Positions 10,039 to 19,168 are shown, counted from the first letter of the stretch. The stretch: 64,000 nt of DNA from PALSA-555 sp963821325 (GCA_963821325.1 CAWGDC010000002.1:310001-374000), one strand, 5' to 3'. Translations and numbers: made by a program. Notes: generated from the letters alone by a model not told the origin.

Positions 10039-11236
10039 TTACGCGGCGGCGGCGACGGGCACGTTCGAGTAACCGGCGACGTTCGACATCTGTACCCGCC
10101 GCAGCCCCAATTCGTCGACCTGGTAGCGGGGCCATCGGTTGGCGATCTCCTCGAACGCGACGCGGCTCTCGAGTCGGGCCGAGCGCGGCGCCGAGGCACG
10201 CGTGGATGCCGTGCCCGAGCCCGAGCGGGAGGGTGGCGGGGCGGTCGATGTCGAAGACGTCGGGGTCGTCGTAGGCGCGCCCGTCACGGTTCGCCGCCCC
10301 GGTGATGAGCAGCACCGGCATCCCCGCGGGGATCGTCGTGCCGTGCCACGTCGAGGGGGCGTGCGAGAAGCGGCCCTGGTACTGCGACGGCGCCCAGTAG
10401 CGCAGCACCTCCTCCACCGCGCCCGTGACCTTCCCGCGGTCGTCGAGGAGCTTGCGCCACTGGTCCGGGAACCGGTGGAAGAGCACCACCCCGTTGCCGA
10501 CCAGCTTCGTGACCGTCTCGCTGCCCGCCGCGGCGAGCAGCGTGGCGAACCCGGCGATCTCCCCGTCGCTGAGGTGCTGCCCCGTGCCGTCCTCGTCGGT
10601 CACCTCCACCGCGGTGAGCCGGGTGATCATGTCGTCACCGGGGTGGCGGCGCTTCTCGGCGACGAGGTCCATGAAGTACTGGACCTGGAAGAGTGCCGCC
10701 TCCATCCCGGTCTGGGTGACGCCGGGGGTGTCGGGCTCGCGGTGCAGCAGCTCGTCGGTCCAGTGGCGGATCTGCTGGCGGTCGGCGGCCGGGACGCCGA
10801 GCATCGTCGAGATGACCTCGACGGGGAACGGCGCGGCGAAGTCGGCGACGAGGTCGAAGTCGGACCGGTCCTGCAGCGGCGCGAGGTACGCGGTGATGGT
10901 GTCGCGCACCATCGGCTCGAGGGCCTGCACCGCCTTCGGGGTGAACACCCGGCTGACGAGCTTGCGCATCGGCTCGTGCTCCGGCGGGTCCATCATGATG
11001 ATGCTCGTGCCCTGCACCGGCGTGTCCGGGTCGGTGAGCTGATCGATGGTGAGCCCGTGCGCGCTGCTGAACGTCTTCCAGTCCCGATGCGCCGCGAGCA
11101 CGTCGTCGTAGCGGCTCAACGCCCAGAACCCGTACCGGGTGTTCTCGTAGGCGGGCGCCTCGTCGCGCATCCACCGGTACGTCTCGTACGGGTCGTCGAA
11201 GAAGTCGGCGGAGAACGGGTCGAAGTCCACGGTCAC
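10039..11236 (-). CDS. Cytochrome P450, frameshifted just after the heme-binding loop
   Basis: Soluble bacterial P450 of about 398 residues from the GTG at 11236, which overlaps the VOC stop as GTGA. It shows the I-helix LLAAAGSETVTKL (the oxygen-activating AGxET core), the ExxR helix EEVLRYW and the Cys ligand loop LGLGHGIHACLGAAL. Directly after this loop the frame changes near 10177: one extra base turns ARLESRVAFEEIANRWPRYQ into noise. The C-terminus ends SNVPVAAAA. Electron-transfer partners are not in the window. The family hydroxylates hydrophobic substrates; the neighbouring CoA catabolism genes suggest a lipid or terpenoid, which is inference. Confidence 0.85.
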
Positions 11237-11694
11237 GCGGTGGCGTACTGCCAACGGTGGGCGGGCTCGCTTCCCGGCTGCCATTCCATGCACTGCACGT
11301 CGAAGAAGATGGGGAGGAGGTACTTCACGTAGAACGCGTGGACGGTCAGGTTGCCGGTCACGAGGTCCTCGTACTCCTTCACCCGGACCCGGTCGTCCCG
11401 CTGCGCGTAGTCACGCACCTGGGCGAGCAGCTCGTCGACCTCGGCCCGGGTGTCGCACAGCAGCCCCAGATGGTCGTACCCGGGGGACTGCATCGGCTTC
11501 GGCGACTCCGCGAGGAGGAGGAACTGGCCGTCATCGACCCGTAAGTACTGGCAGTCCTGACCCACGACCTCGACGTCGGCGCTCGCCCAGCCGAACAGAC
11601 CCCCGTAGAAGGCGGCGACGTCCGCACGGTACGTCGCGTCCAGGGTGCCGGGAGCGAAGGTGAGCTCCATGTGGTTGAAGCGGACCGTCGGCAT
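11233..11694 (-). CDS. VOC (glyoxalase/bleomycin-resistance fold) family protein
   Basis: 153 residues from the ATG at 11694. The N-terminal MPTVRFNHMELTF begins a beta-alpha-beta-beta-beta module, and GYDHLGLLCDTRAEVDELL begins the second. The spaced His and Glu positions are compatible with the metal site of vicinal oxygen chelate proteins, but the substrate cannot be read. First gene of the minus-strand unit VOC, P450, unknown protein. The -10 box ACGGTA (TACCGT on the coding strand, 11702-11707) lies 7 nt before the ATG, so the mRNA is probably leaderless. Confidence 0.7.
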   Translation of the reverse strand: MPTVRFNHMELTFAPGTLDATYRADVAAFYGGLFGWASADVEVVGQDCQYLRVDDGQFLLLAESPKPMQSPGYDHLGLLCDTRAEVDELLAQVRDYAQRDDRVRVKEYEDLVTGNLTVHAFYVKYLLPIFFDVQCMEWQPGSEPAHRWQYATA

Positions 11695-11701
11695 GTCGGG
11701 C

Positions 11702-11707
11702 ACGGTA
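11702..11707 (-). promoter_or_regulatory. -10 element of the VOC-P450 operon
   Basis: Coding-strand TACCGT, 7 nt upstream of the ATG at 11694. The position predicts a transcript starting at or next to the start codon. It is back to back with the -10 of the second P450 gene. Confidence 0.45.
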
Positions 11708-11761
11708 CCGCCGGGCCCGACGAGCCGCCATCGGCCCGGGTCGGCGGTGCAGGCCACCGCG

Positions 11762-11767
11762 TAGATT
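11762..11767 (+). promoter_or_regulatory. -10 element of the second P450 operon
   Basis: TAGATT, 8 nt before the GTG at 11776. The two divergent P450 units share an 81 bp intergenic region. Confidence 0.45.
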
Positions 11768-11775
11768 GTGCGGTC

Positions 11776-13038
11776 GTGACCGTGGGCGCAGCACCGACTG
11801 CCGAGGTGCTCTCGGGGTTCGACCTCACCGACCTCGACAACTTCGCGGACGGGTTCCCCCACGACGTGTTCGCGACTCACCGCCGCGCCGCGCCGGTGCT
11901 GTGGCACGGACCGACGGCGCACACCCCCGACGGGGAGGGGTTCTGGTCGGTCGCCACCCACGCCGAGACGTTGCAGGTCACCCACGACCCGGCGACGTTC
12001 TCGAGCGAGCGGGGCGGGCACCGCGAGCGGGCCGGCACGATCCTGCCCGACCAGGCGATCGCCGGCGAGGTCCTCAACATGATGGACGACCCGCGCCACG
12101 CGCGGATCCGCCGCCTGGTCAGCGTCGGGCTGACCCCGAAGGCGGTCGGCGACCTCGAGGCCAACCTCCGGGTCCGGCTGCGCGTCGTGCTCGCCGACCT
12201 CCCCGACGAGTGCGACGCCGTCGCGGTCGTCCGCGAGCTCCCCCTCGAGGCCATCGCGCTTCTGATGGGCGTCCCCGCCGCCGATCGGCATCAGGTCGGC
12301 GACTGGGTCGACCACAGCTTCGACTTCAAGGACCGCGACTATCTCGAGAGCACCGACGCGGTCGCCGCGGCGCACGTCGCCATGTTCGAGTACGGGCGTG
12401 CCCTCATCGCCGAGAAGCGACGCCGGCCCGGCGACGACATGCTCTCCGTCGTCGTGCACGCCCGCCTCGACGACGAGGACCCGCCCCAGCTCACCGACAG
12501 CGAGGTGCAGCTCTTCTTCTCGCTGGTGTTCTCGGCCGGCGCCGAGACGACCCGCAGCGCCGCGGCCGGTGGGCTCCTCGCCCTCGCCGAACGCCCGGAC
12601 CAGTGGGCGGCGCTGCACGCCGACCCGACCCTCACGAGCCGGGCGGTCGAGGAGATCGTCCGCTGGACCAGCCCGGCCGCCTACAACCGGCGCACCGCCA
12701 CCACCGACACCGACCTCGGCGGGCACGCCGTGCGGGCCGGCGACAAGGTCGTGTTCTGGGAGGCGTCCGCGAACCGGGACGAGCGCGTCTTCCCGGATTC
12801 CATGACCTTCGACGTGCACCGCGACCCGAACCCGCACCTCGGCTTCGGACACGGGCTGCACTTCTGCCTCGGGGCCAGCCTCGCCCGCCTCGAGCTGCGC
12901 CTCACGCTCGAGGAGCTGACCCGCCAGGTCGAGGCGCTCGAGCCGGCGGGGGCGCCCGAGTGGACCCGCAGCAACAAGCACACTGGACTGCGCCACGTGC
13001 CCCTCCGGGTGCGGCGCCGTCGAGAGGAGCCGGCATGA
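11776..13038 (+). CDS. Cytochrome P450
   Basis: Intact P450 of 420 residues. Motifs in order: the I-helix VFSAGAETTRSAAAG, the ExxR helix VEEIVRW and the heme loop LGFGHGLHFCLGASLARLEL with the cysteine ligand. An early LNMMDDPRHARIRRLVS matches the C-helix region of CYP families acting on steroids and terpenes. I chose the GTG at 11776 because an upstream in-frame ATG would run over the divergent promoter. It is coupled by ATGA to the amidohydrolase downstream. It is clearly different from the first P450, so not a recent duplicate. Confidence 0.9.
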   Translation: MTVGAAPTAEVLSGFDLTDLDNFADGFPHDVFATHRRAAPVLWHGPTAHTPDGEGFWSVATHAETLQVTHDPATFSSERGGHRERAGTILPDQAIAGEVLNMMDDPRHARIRRLVSVGLTPKAVGDLEANLRVRLRVVLADLPDECDAVAVVRELPLEAIALLMGVPAADRHQVGDWVDHSFDFKDRDYLESTDAVAAAHVAMFEYGRALIAEKRRRPGDDMLSVVVHARLDDEDPPQLTDSEVQLFFSLVFSAGAETTRSAAAGGLLALAERPDQWAALHADPTLTSRAVEEIVRWTSPAAYNRRTATTDTDLGGHAVRAGDKVVFWEASANRDERVFPDSMTFDVHRDPNPHLGFGHGLHFCLGASLARLELRLTLEELTRQVEALEPAGAPEWTRSNKHTGLRHVPLRVRRRREEPA

Positions 13039-14245
13039 CCACCACCGTGGACCCGAGCGCCGCCCACCCGGACCTGTTCCTCCCCGAGCCCGAGCCGCGG
13101 GAGGTCCGCTACACGATCGTGTCGGTCGACGACCACCTCGTCGAGCCGCCCCACATGTTCGAGGGTCGCCTCCCCGCCGCGGCTGCAGGACCGGGCGCCG
13201 CGCGTCATCGTCGACGACGCCGGCCACGAGGTCTGGGAGTTCGAGGGGGAGCGGCACTTCCAGGTCGGCCAGAACGCGGTCGCCGGCCGGCGGCTCGAGA
13301 CGGTCAAGATCGAGCCGTTCCGCTTCGACCAGATGCGACCCGGCTGCTGGGACATCGAGGCCCGCATCCACGACATGGACATCAACGGGGTGTGGGCGTC
13401 GCTCAACTTCCCGTCGATGATCACCGGGTTCTGCGGCCGCGTGTACTCCCAGGCGAAGGACCCCGAGCTCGGCCTCGCCGTCACCCGCGCCTGGAACGAC
13501 TGGTTCTACGAGGAGTGGTACTCGGCGCACCCCGACCGCATCATCCCGATGGGCATCACCTGGCTCGCCGACGCCGAGCTCGGCGCCGCCGAGATCCGCC
13601 GCAACGCCGACCGCGGGTTCCGCTCGGTGACGCTCCCGGAGCGGCCGCACCGCATCGGGTTCCCGTCGATCTTCGACGACTACTGGGAGCCGATCATCGC
13701 GGCGTGCGCCGAGACCGACACGGTGATCAGCCTCCACGTCGGCTCGTCCGGCATGGCCGACTTCCCGCGCGGCTGCCCGCCGCTGCAGCTCGGCGCCACC
13801 CTGTTCGGGCAGCTGTCGCTCACCGCGTGCGCCGAGTGGGTCTGGTCGGCGTGGGCGGTGCGGCACCCCGACCTCAAGATCGCCATGTCCGAGGGCGGGA
13901 TCGGCTGGGTCGCGATGCTGATCGACCGGCTCGACAACATCGTCGACCGCTCCGGGTACGGCCTCGACGGCTTCGGCGGGCTGCGACCCGTCCGACGTGC
14001 TGCGCCGCAACTTCTGGTTCTGCACGATCGACGACCCGTCGACGATCGCGACGCGCTACGCCATCGGCATCGAGAACATCATGGTGGAGGTCGACTATCC
14101 CCACGGCGACGGCACCTGGCCCAACACCCAGGCCGTCATCGAGCGGTACTGGGGTGACCTGCCGGTCGAGGAGCTGCGGCTGCTCACCCACGGCAACGCC
14201 GCCCGCCTCTACCGCCATCCCCTCCCCGCGGTCTGTCTCCCCTGA
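13035..14245 (+). CDS. Amidohydrolase family (Amidohydro_2-like) protein with two frameshifts
   Basis: Nominally about 403 residues. The N-terminus VRYTIVSVDDHLVEPPHMFE contains the D-x-H metal motif of the ACMSD/Amidohydro_2 group. The main part (WDIEARIHDMDINGVWASLN, ISLHVGSSG, IAMSEGGIGWVAMLIDR) and the C-terminus (NIMVEVDYPHGDGTWPNT, where the Asp fits the final metal-site position) are each in a different frame, with shifts near 13183 and 13981. Start and P450 stop overlap as ATGA. Enzymes of this fold hydrolyse or decarboxylate carboxylic acids and lactones; here it probably processes the P450 product. Confidence 0.8.
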
Positions 14246-14264
14246 GCGCCCGCGGCTCGGGCGC
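14246..14264 (+). terminator. GC-rich hairpin after the amidohydrolase
   Basis: Perfect 7-bp stem GCGCCCG / CGGGCGC with a 5-nt loop, beginning right after the TGA. It has no T-run, as is common in high-GC actinobacteria, so termination activity is inferred. Confidence 0.45.
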
Positions 14265-14315
14265 CCCGGCCCGCCCCACGGCCGGTGAGGCCCCGGGCGG
14301 TGGGCGGCGGCAGGC

Positions 14316-14321
14316 CAGAAT
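14316..14321 (+). promoter_or_regulatory. -10 element of the plsY-like operon
   Basis: CAGAAT, 6 nt before the ATG at 14328; predicts a leaderless mRNA. Confidence 0.4.
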
Positions 14322-14327
14322 GACCCG

Positions 14328-14927
14328 ATGCTCGCGGCAGGGGTGTGCCTCCTCTCGTTTTTCGCGGGGTCGATCCCGTTCTCGAACCTCGTGGCGCGGT
14401 GGCGGGCCGGCGTCGACCTGCGCCACACGGGCACCGGCACCGTGTCGGGCACGTCCCTGTACCGCGTCGCGGGGTTCCCGGCGCTCGCCGGCGCCGGCAT
14501 CTGCGACGTCGCCAAGGGCGCGCTCGGGCCCGCCCTCGCGTGGCACCACCCGCTGCTCGGCGGGATCGCCGGTGGGCTCGCCGTCGCCGGGCACAACTGG
14601 TCCCCGTTCCTGCGCGGCCACGGCGGGCGCGGCATCGCCCCCGCGCTCGGGGCGCTGCTCGTCAACGCCTGGCCCGGCGCGGTCCTGCTCCTCGTCCTGC
14701 TCGTCCTGTCCCGCTTCGCCCGCCAGACCGGGCTCGGCTCCTTCGCCGCCGAGGTCGCGCTCACGCCCGTGCTCGCGGTCACGAACGGGACCAGCGGGGC
14801 CGTCGCCGGCGGCGCGATCGCCGCGCCGATGCTCGTGAAACGCGTCGTCGGGAACGCCCGGCCGAGCACCCCGGGGCTCGGCGTGTACGCGCAGCGGCTC
14901 CTCTTCGACCGCGACACGCGCCCGTGA
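14328..14927 (+). CDS. PlsY-like glycerol-3-phosphate acyltransferase
   Basis: 199-residue membrane protein with about five hydrophobic helices. GSIPFSNLVARWRAGVDLR and AGHNWSPFLRGHGGRGIAP match motifs 1 and 2 of PlsY, the acyl-phosphate-dependent enzyme that makes lysophosphatidic acid. It departs from classical PlsY: the GSGNxGATN loop is GTGTVSGTS here, the GGKG lysine is Arg, and I cannot see the third motif. It may therefore be a divergent paralogue with another acceptor. The GTGA overlap joins it to the transporter. Confidence 0.7.
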   Translation: MLAAGVCLLSFFAGSIPFSNLVARWRAGVDLRHTGTGTVSGTSLYRVAGFPALAGAGICDVAKGALGPALAWHHPLLGGIAGGLAVAGHNWSPFLRGHGGRGIAPALGALLVNAWPGAVLLLVLLVLSRFARQTGLGSFAAEVALTPVLAVTNGTSGAVAGGAIAAPMLVKRVVGNARPSTPGLGVYAQRLLFDRDTRP

Positions 14928-16162
14928 GCATCCCGTCGCTCGTGCGCCGTCGCGGGTTCCGCGACCTGCTCGTCGGGCAGGGCGTCTCCGCGCTCGGCGA
15001 CTGGATGGGCACCGTCGCGTTCATGGCGCTCGCCTTCAAGCTCACCGGGTCACCGACCGCGGTCGGCGGGATCCTCACCCTCCGGCTGCTGCCCGCCGCG
15101 CTCGGCGGGCCGCTCGCCACCCGGGCGATGCGCCGCTGGGACCGGCGGCGCACCATGCTGGCGATGGACGCCTTCCGGGCGGTCGTCATCGCGTCGGTGC
15201 CGCTCATCTATCACCTCTGGTGGATCTACCTGTGCGCCGCGGTCGTCGAGGCGGCGAGCATCGTGTTCCTCCCGGCACGCGACGCGTCGATCCCCGACCT
15301 CGTCGGCGGGGAGGACCTGTCGCTGGCGAGCGGGCTCGTGCTCGGCTCCTCCTACGGCACCATCCCGTTCGGCGCGGGTGCGTTCGCCGCCGTGGCCGCC
15401 CTGCCCATCGCCACGGTGCTGCACCGGCCCTTCGCCCTCGTGTTCTGGATCGACGCGCTCACGTTCCTCGTGTCCTTCTCCTACATCTACCGTCTGCGCA
15501 TGCTCGGCCACCCGACCGCCCCCGACGAAGAGCGCCGCGACATCAAGTTCCGGGACGCGTTCCGGATCCCGCTCGTGCGGGCGGTCATGCCCGCCACCGC
15601 CGCCGTCGCCCTCGGCCTCGGTGCGCTCTTCTCCCTCGGGATCGTGTTCGTCCGGAACGTGCTCGTGGCGAGCGACACCCAGTTCGGGGTGCTCATCGCC
15701 CTGTTCGGCATCGGCGCGGCGGGCGGGCTCGGGCTGCTCCAGCTCCGGCGACGTCGCGACCCGCTCACCGAGACGCGCGTCGGCGTCGCCGCGATCGGCG
15801 GGGTCGTCGCCGTGTTCTCCCTCGCGGGCAACATCTGGATCGCCTATGTCGGCGCGCTCGCCTTCGGCGCCGCCGCGGCGTTCACCCTCGCGTCCGGCAT
15901 GGGGGCGCTGCAGTCCCGACTCGACGGCACCGACCGCGTGCTCGCGTTCGCCGCGTTCCACGTCGTGATCCGCATCGCGTTGAGCCTCGCCGCGATCGGG
16001 GCCGGCGTGGCCGCCGACCTGCTCCACGACGTCCGCTGGCCGTTCGTCGGCCAGCTCGAACCGTCCCGCGTCGTGCTGCTGTCGTGCGGGCTGCTCACCG
16101 TGCTCGCGTCCCTGCTCGTGACCGAACGCCTCGCGAGCCCCAAGGTGAAGGTGCCGTCGTGA
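14924..16162 (+). CDS. MFS transporter
   Basis: About 412 residues with roughly 10-12 membrane segments. The N-terminal FRDLLVGQGVSALGDWMGTV is typical of MFS_3/enterobactin-exporter-like proteins, and RRWDRRRTMLAMDAFRA fits the MFS loop between helices 2 and 3. Start GTG at 14924 overlaps the PlsY-like stop; the end overlaps the DegV start. No substrate can be assigned; lipid or drug export would fit the neighbours. Confidence 0.8.
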   Translation: MSIPSLVRRRGFRDLLVGQGVSALGDWMGTVAFMALAFKLTGSPTAVGGILTLRLLPAALGGPLATRAMRRWDRRRTMLAMDAFRAVVIASVPLIYHLWWIYLCAAVVEAASIVFLPARDASIPDLVGGEDLSLASGLVLGSSYGTIPFGAGAFAAVAALPIATVLHRPFALVFWIDALTFLVSFSYIYRLRMLGHPTAPDEERRDIKFRDAFRIPLVRAVMPATAAVALGLGALFSLGIVFVRNVLVASDTQFGVLIALFGIGAAGGLGLLQLRRRRDPLTETRVGVAAIGGVVAVFSLAGNIWIAYVGALAFGAAAAFTLASGMGALQSRLDGTDRVLAFAAFHVVIRIALSLAAIGAGVAADLLHDVRWPFVGQLEPSRVVLLSCGLLTVLASLLVTERLASPKVKVPS

Positions 16163-16989
16163 GCGTGGCCGTCGTCACCGACAGCGCGGCCGCGCTGCCG
16201 CCCGAGCTCGCCGACCGCGACGCGGTGACCGTCGTGCCCATGTGGCTCACGGTCGGCGGTGAAGCCGAGGTCGAAGGCGCACGCGCGCTCGAGGAGCTCG
16301 TCGACGAGGAGGGGGTCACGACGTCCGCGCCGACCCCCGGCGAGTTCGAGCAGGCGATCAAGGACCGGCTGCGCGCCAGCGACGGGGTCGTGGTGCTCAC
16401 CATCGCCGCGTCGATGAGCGCCACCTACCACGCGGCCCGCCTCGCCGGGGAAGCCGTCGGCGGGCCGGTCCGGGTCGTCGACACCGCGACCGCGGGCGGC
16501 GCCGAGGCGCTCGTGGTGCTCGCCGCGGCACAGGCCGCGGCGCGGGGCGACACCCTCGACGTCGTCGAGCGGACCGCCCGCGTCGTGATCGAGCGGGTGC
16601 GCCTCGTCGCCACGCTCCCGACGCTGGACCACCTGGTGCGCAGCGGCCGGGTCCCGGGCCTCGCCGGTTGGGCCGGGAACCGGCTCGGGATCAACCCGCT
16701 GTTCGAGTTCCGGCGCGGCAAGGTGCGTCGCCTCCGACCGGCGCTCAGCCGCGACGCCGCCCTCGACCGGATGGTCGGGATGGTGCAGCGGTCGCGGGTG
16801 CCCGGCGCCCGGCTGCACGCCGCCGCGCTGCACGCGCTCGCGCCGGACACCGGCGCGGAGCTCCTGCGCCGGGTGCGCGACACCGACGACTCGCCCGACG
16901 CGTTCCTCGGCGGGTTCGGTCCCGTGATGGTCGTCCACACCGGACCCGGCCTCGCGGGGCTGGCCTGGTGGTGGGAGACCCCGGCCTGA
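16159..16989 (+). CDS. DegV family fatty-acid-binding protein
   Basis: 276 residues. The N-terminal VAVVTDSAAALPPEL, TSAPTPGEF and LTIAASMSATYHAARLA mark a DegV protein, where the conserved Ser/Thr residues hold the fatty acid carboxylate; LPTLDHLVRSGRVP and GINPLFEFRRGKVR continue the fold. DegV/FakB proteins present fatty acids for phosphorylation by FakA and entry into phospholipid synthesis through PlsX and PlsY. Lying in one operon with a PlsY-like protein supports a lipid role. FakA is not in the window. Its stop abuts the convergent hydrolase gene. Confidence 0.85.
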   Translation: MSVAVVTDSAAALPPELADRDAVTVVPMWLTVGGEAEVEGARALEELVDEEGVTTSAPTPGEFEQAIKDRLRASDGVVVLTIAASMSATYHAARLAGEAVGGPVRVVDTATAGGAEALVVLAAAQAAARGDTLDVVERTARVVIERVRLVATLPTLDHLVRSGRVPGLAGWAGNRLGINPLFEFRRGKVRRLRPALSRDAALDRMVGMVQRSRVPGARLHAAALHALAPDTGAELLRRVRDTDDSPDAFLGGFGPVMVVHTGPGLAGLAWWWETPA

Positions 16990-17748
16990 CTAGACCGCGT
17001 CGGCCGACTCGGCCGGCGGACGGCGCTCGGCCTGCGCCAGGCACCAGTCGAGCGACGCCAGGACCGGCTCGATCGCCGCGGCCTCGAACGCGTGCCCGAG
17101 CCCGTCGACGAGGTCGAGCCGCCGCGGGTCGTGGGCCGCGGCGTGGAGGAGGGCGGCGTCGTCCGGCGTGATGAACGGGTCGTCGCGCCCGTGCACGAAC
17201 GCGACGGGCGTGGCCAGGGTGGCGACGACGTCGACCGGCGGTGCCGACCGCGCGGCGTGCGGCGCGATCCGCACCCCCATGTGCCGGCGCGCCATCCCAC
17301 GACCGAACGCCGTCTGGGTCAGGAGTGCCGTCGCGACCCCGCGCGCGTTGCGCGGCAGCCGCCACCGGGCCGGGCAGCTCACCGTCACGACCCCCGCGAC
17401 GGCGCTGGGGTGGGACGCGGCGTAGCGCAGCGCGGCGATCGCGCCCATCGACGCGGCGACGAGGACGACCGGTTGGCCCGACGGTGCGATCGTGTCGACC
17501 GCGGCGGCGACGTCGAGGTGCTCGTCGTCGCCGAGTGTCGTCGCGCCGCCTGACGCGCCGTGGCCTCGCGCGTCGTAGGCGAGCACGTCGACGCCGTGGT
17601 CGCGCAGCGCCTCGGCCAGCGTGACGACGCGGGCCTCGTCGGCGCAGGACCCGAAGCCGTGGACGAGCACCACCGTCCCCCGTGCCGGCGCGGCGGCCAC
17701 CCACCGCGTGGCGGGCAAGCGGACGTGGTCGGCGGTGACGAGCTCCAC
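16990..17748 (-). CDS. Alpha/beta hydrolase
   Basis: 252 residues. VVLVHGFGSCADE carries the HG oxyanion motif, VLVAASMGAIAAL the nucleophile elbow (A-x-S-x-G), FVHGRDDPFITPDD the acidic residue and DGLGHAFE the catalytic His. Probably a cytosolic esterase or lysophospholipase-like enzyme. Monocistronic; RBS-like AGGGAGGA precedes the ATG. Confidence 0.82.
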   Translation of the reverse strand: MELVTADHVRLPATRWVAAAPARGTVVLVHGFGSCADEARVVTLAEALRDHGVDVLAYDARGHGASGGATTLGDDEHLDVAAAVDTIAPSGQPVVLVAASMGAIAALRYAASHPSAVAGVVTVSCPARWRLPRNARGVATALLTQTAFGRGMARRHMGVRIAPHAARSAPPVDVVATLATPVAFVHGRDDPFITPDDAALLHAAAHDPRRLDLVDGLGHAFEAAAIEPVLASLDWCLAQAERRPPAESADAV

Positions 17749-17812
17749 GGTCCTCCCTGGATCCGTTCAGTCGACGATACCGTCGCCCCCGCGGCCTCGC
17801 GCGGCGGTCGGG

Positions 17813-18543
17813 TCAGGCAGTGACGGCGAGGATCGGCGCGGCGAGCTCGGGGCGGCACACCAGCAGGTCCGGAAGCCACGGCTCGGGCCGGTTGTACTCG
17901 AGCGGCGCGCCGTCGAGACGCGAGGCGTGCAGCCCCGCCGCGACCGCGACCGCGGTCGGCGCCGCCGAGTCCCACTCGTGCTGCCCGCCGGCGTGGACGT
18001 ACGCGTCGACCGCGCCGAGGATGACCGCGGCGGTCTTCGCGCCCGCCGACCCCATCGTGACGAGCTCGGCGTCGAGCGTCGCCGCGACCGCAGCCGCGAC
18101 CGCCGGCGGTCGGGTGCGGCTCACCACCACCCGCCACGGCCGCGACCCGCGGGCCGGCACCCGCGGCGGGGTCGCCGTGCACACGACGCGGTCCTGGGCG
18201 GGCAGGGCGACCGCCCCGACCCGCACGCCGACGCCCCGCTCCCAGAGCGCCACGTGGACCGCCCAGTCGGTGCGGCCCGCCTCCGCGAACTCGCGGGTGC
18301 CGTCGAGCGGATCGACGATCCACACCCGGTCGGCGTCGACGCGGCGGCGGTCGTCGACCGACTCCTCGGAGAGCACCGCGTCGCCGGGATGCTCCCGGCC
18401 GAGCAGCTCGAGGAGCAGACGGTTCGCGCCGCGTCGCCCACGTCGCCCAACGCACGGCCCGCCTCGCCCGCGTCGGCGCGCACCCCGACCAGCAGCTCCC
18501 CGGCCGCCGCGGCGTACCGCGCCGCGTCGTCGTGATCGCCCAT
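17813..18543 (-). CDS. cysQ: CysQ-like 3'(2'),5'-bisphosphate nucleotidase / inositol monophosphatase family, one frameshift
   Basis: Li-sensitive phosphatase fold: EESVDDRRRVDADRVW is followed by metal motif WIVDPLDGTREF, and GGQHEWDSAAPTAVAVAAG gives the second motif. The C-terminal PLEYNRPEPWLPDLLVCRPE is characteristic of actinobacterial CysQ, which removes pAp from sulfate assimilation and also acts on inositol phosphates. The first 35 codons (MGDHDDAARYAAAAGELLVG) are in another frame; the join is near 18438. I take the ATG at 18543 because a CAGAAT -10 lies 7 nt upstream. A sulfur link fits the Fe-S genes further on only loosely. Confidence 0.83.
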
Positions 18544-18550
18544 CCGCAGC

Positions 18551-18556
18551 ATTCTG
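18551..18556 (-). promoter_or_regulatory. -10 element of cysQ-like gene
   Basis: Coding-strand CAGAAT, 7 nt before the ATG at 18543; predicts a leaderless transcript and decides between two possible ATG starts. Confidence 0.4.
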
Positions 18557-18625
18557 ACCGGCCGCCGCCGCCCTGGCGGGCGCCTCGCGTCGGCTTTACG
18601 CCCACCTGACGTCGCGTCGGTTGCC

Positions 18626-18642
18626 TTGGTGACAGACACCAA
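18626..18642. promoter_or_regulatory. Perfect inverted repeat upstream of a secreted-protein gene
   Basis: TTGGTG-ACAGA-CACCAA, 6-bp arms and 5-bp spacer, ending about 7 nt before the GGAG ribosome site of the gene at 18661. It could be an operator or a small RNA hairpin near the ribosome site. Confidence 0.4.
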
Positions 18643-18660
18643 CGAACCAGGAGCGAAACC

Positions 18661-19150
18661 ATGAAGCGATTGCTCGTCGTCGTGGCCGCCGCCGGGCTGC
18701 TCACGCTCGGCAGCGTCGGCGTCGCCGCCGCGCAGACCACCGGCGGCACCACCAACCCGTCGACACCCCCCAGCACCGCCACCCACAACGGGCGACGGGG
18801 CCGCGTGGCTGGCGCCGTGCTGCGGGTCAGCGCCCAGACGCTCGGCGTGAAGCCGAGGGATCTGGTCACCGGTCTGTGCAGCGGCCAGACGCTCGCGCAG
18901 GTCGCCAGCGCCCACGGCAAGACGCCGCAGGACCTCATCAACACGCTCGGTGAAGGTCGCGGATCAACAGATCCAGGCCAACGAGAAGGCGGGGCGCATC
19001 ACCCAGGCCCAGGCCACCACGCGCCTGAGCAAGGTGAAGGCCAAGGTGACGCAACTCGTCGACACCTACCAGGTCCCCGCGGCGCGCTGCCAGCGTCTGC
19101 AGAGCGGCGCCGGCGGGTCGACCACGCCGACGACCGGCAGCACCACCTGA
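18661..19150 (+). CDS. Secreted actinobacterial protein with small helical domain, one frameshift
   Basis: A signal peptide MKRLLVVVAAAGLLTLGSVG with AAAQ cleavage region is followed by a Thr/Pro/Ser-rich linker. The helical part reads LGVKPRDLVTGLCSGQTLAQ and ASAHGKTPQDLINTL, then continues in another frame as VKVADQQIQANEKAGRITQA. The extra base is near 18945. The pattern resembles small secreted helical domains found in actinobacteria, with repeated 'gqt-aqvA-ahGkt' units; function unknown. A strong hairpin follows. Confidence 0.65.
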
Positions 19151-19168
19151 GCCATCCGCACTGACGTC

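Noticed and set aside
7783..10305. An 840-codon plus-strand open frame
   Set aside because: Its translation is Arg/Val/Gly-rich low-complexity text antisense to the unknown protein and P450; it is a GC-bias artefact.
11233..14025. A 930-codon open frame on the minus strand spanning the second P450 and amidohydrolase region
   Set aside because: Only its last 153 codons (the VOC protein) look like a protein; the rest is the high-GC antisense shadow of the P450 and amidohydrolase genes.
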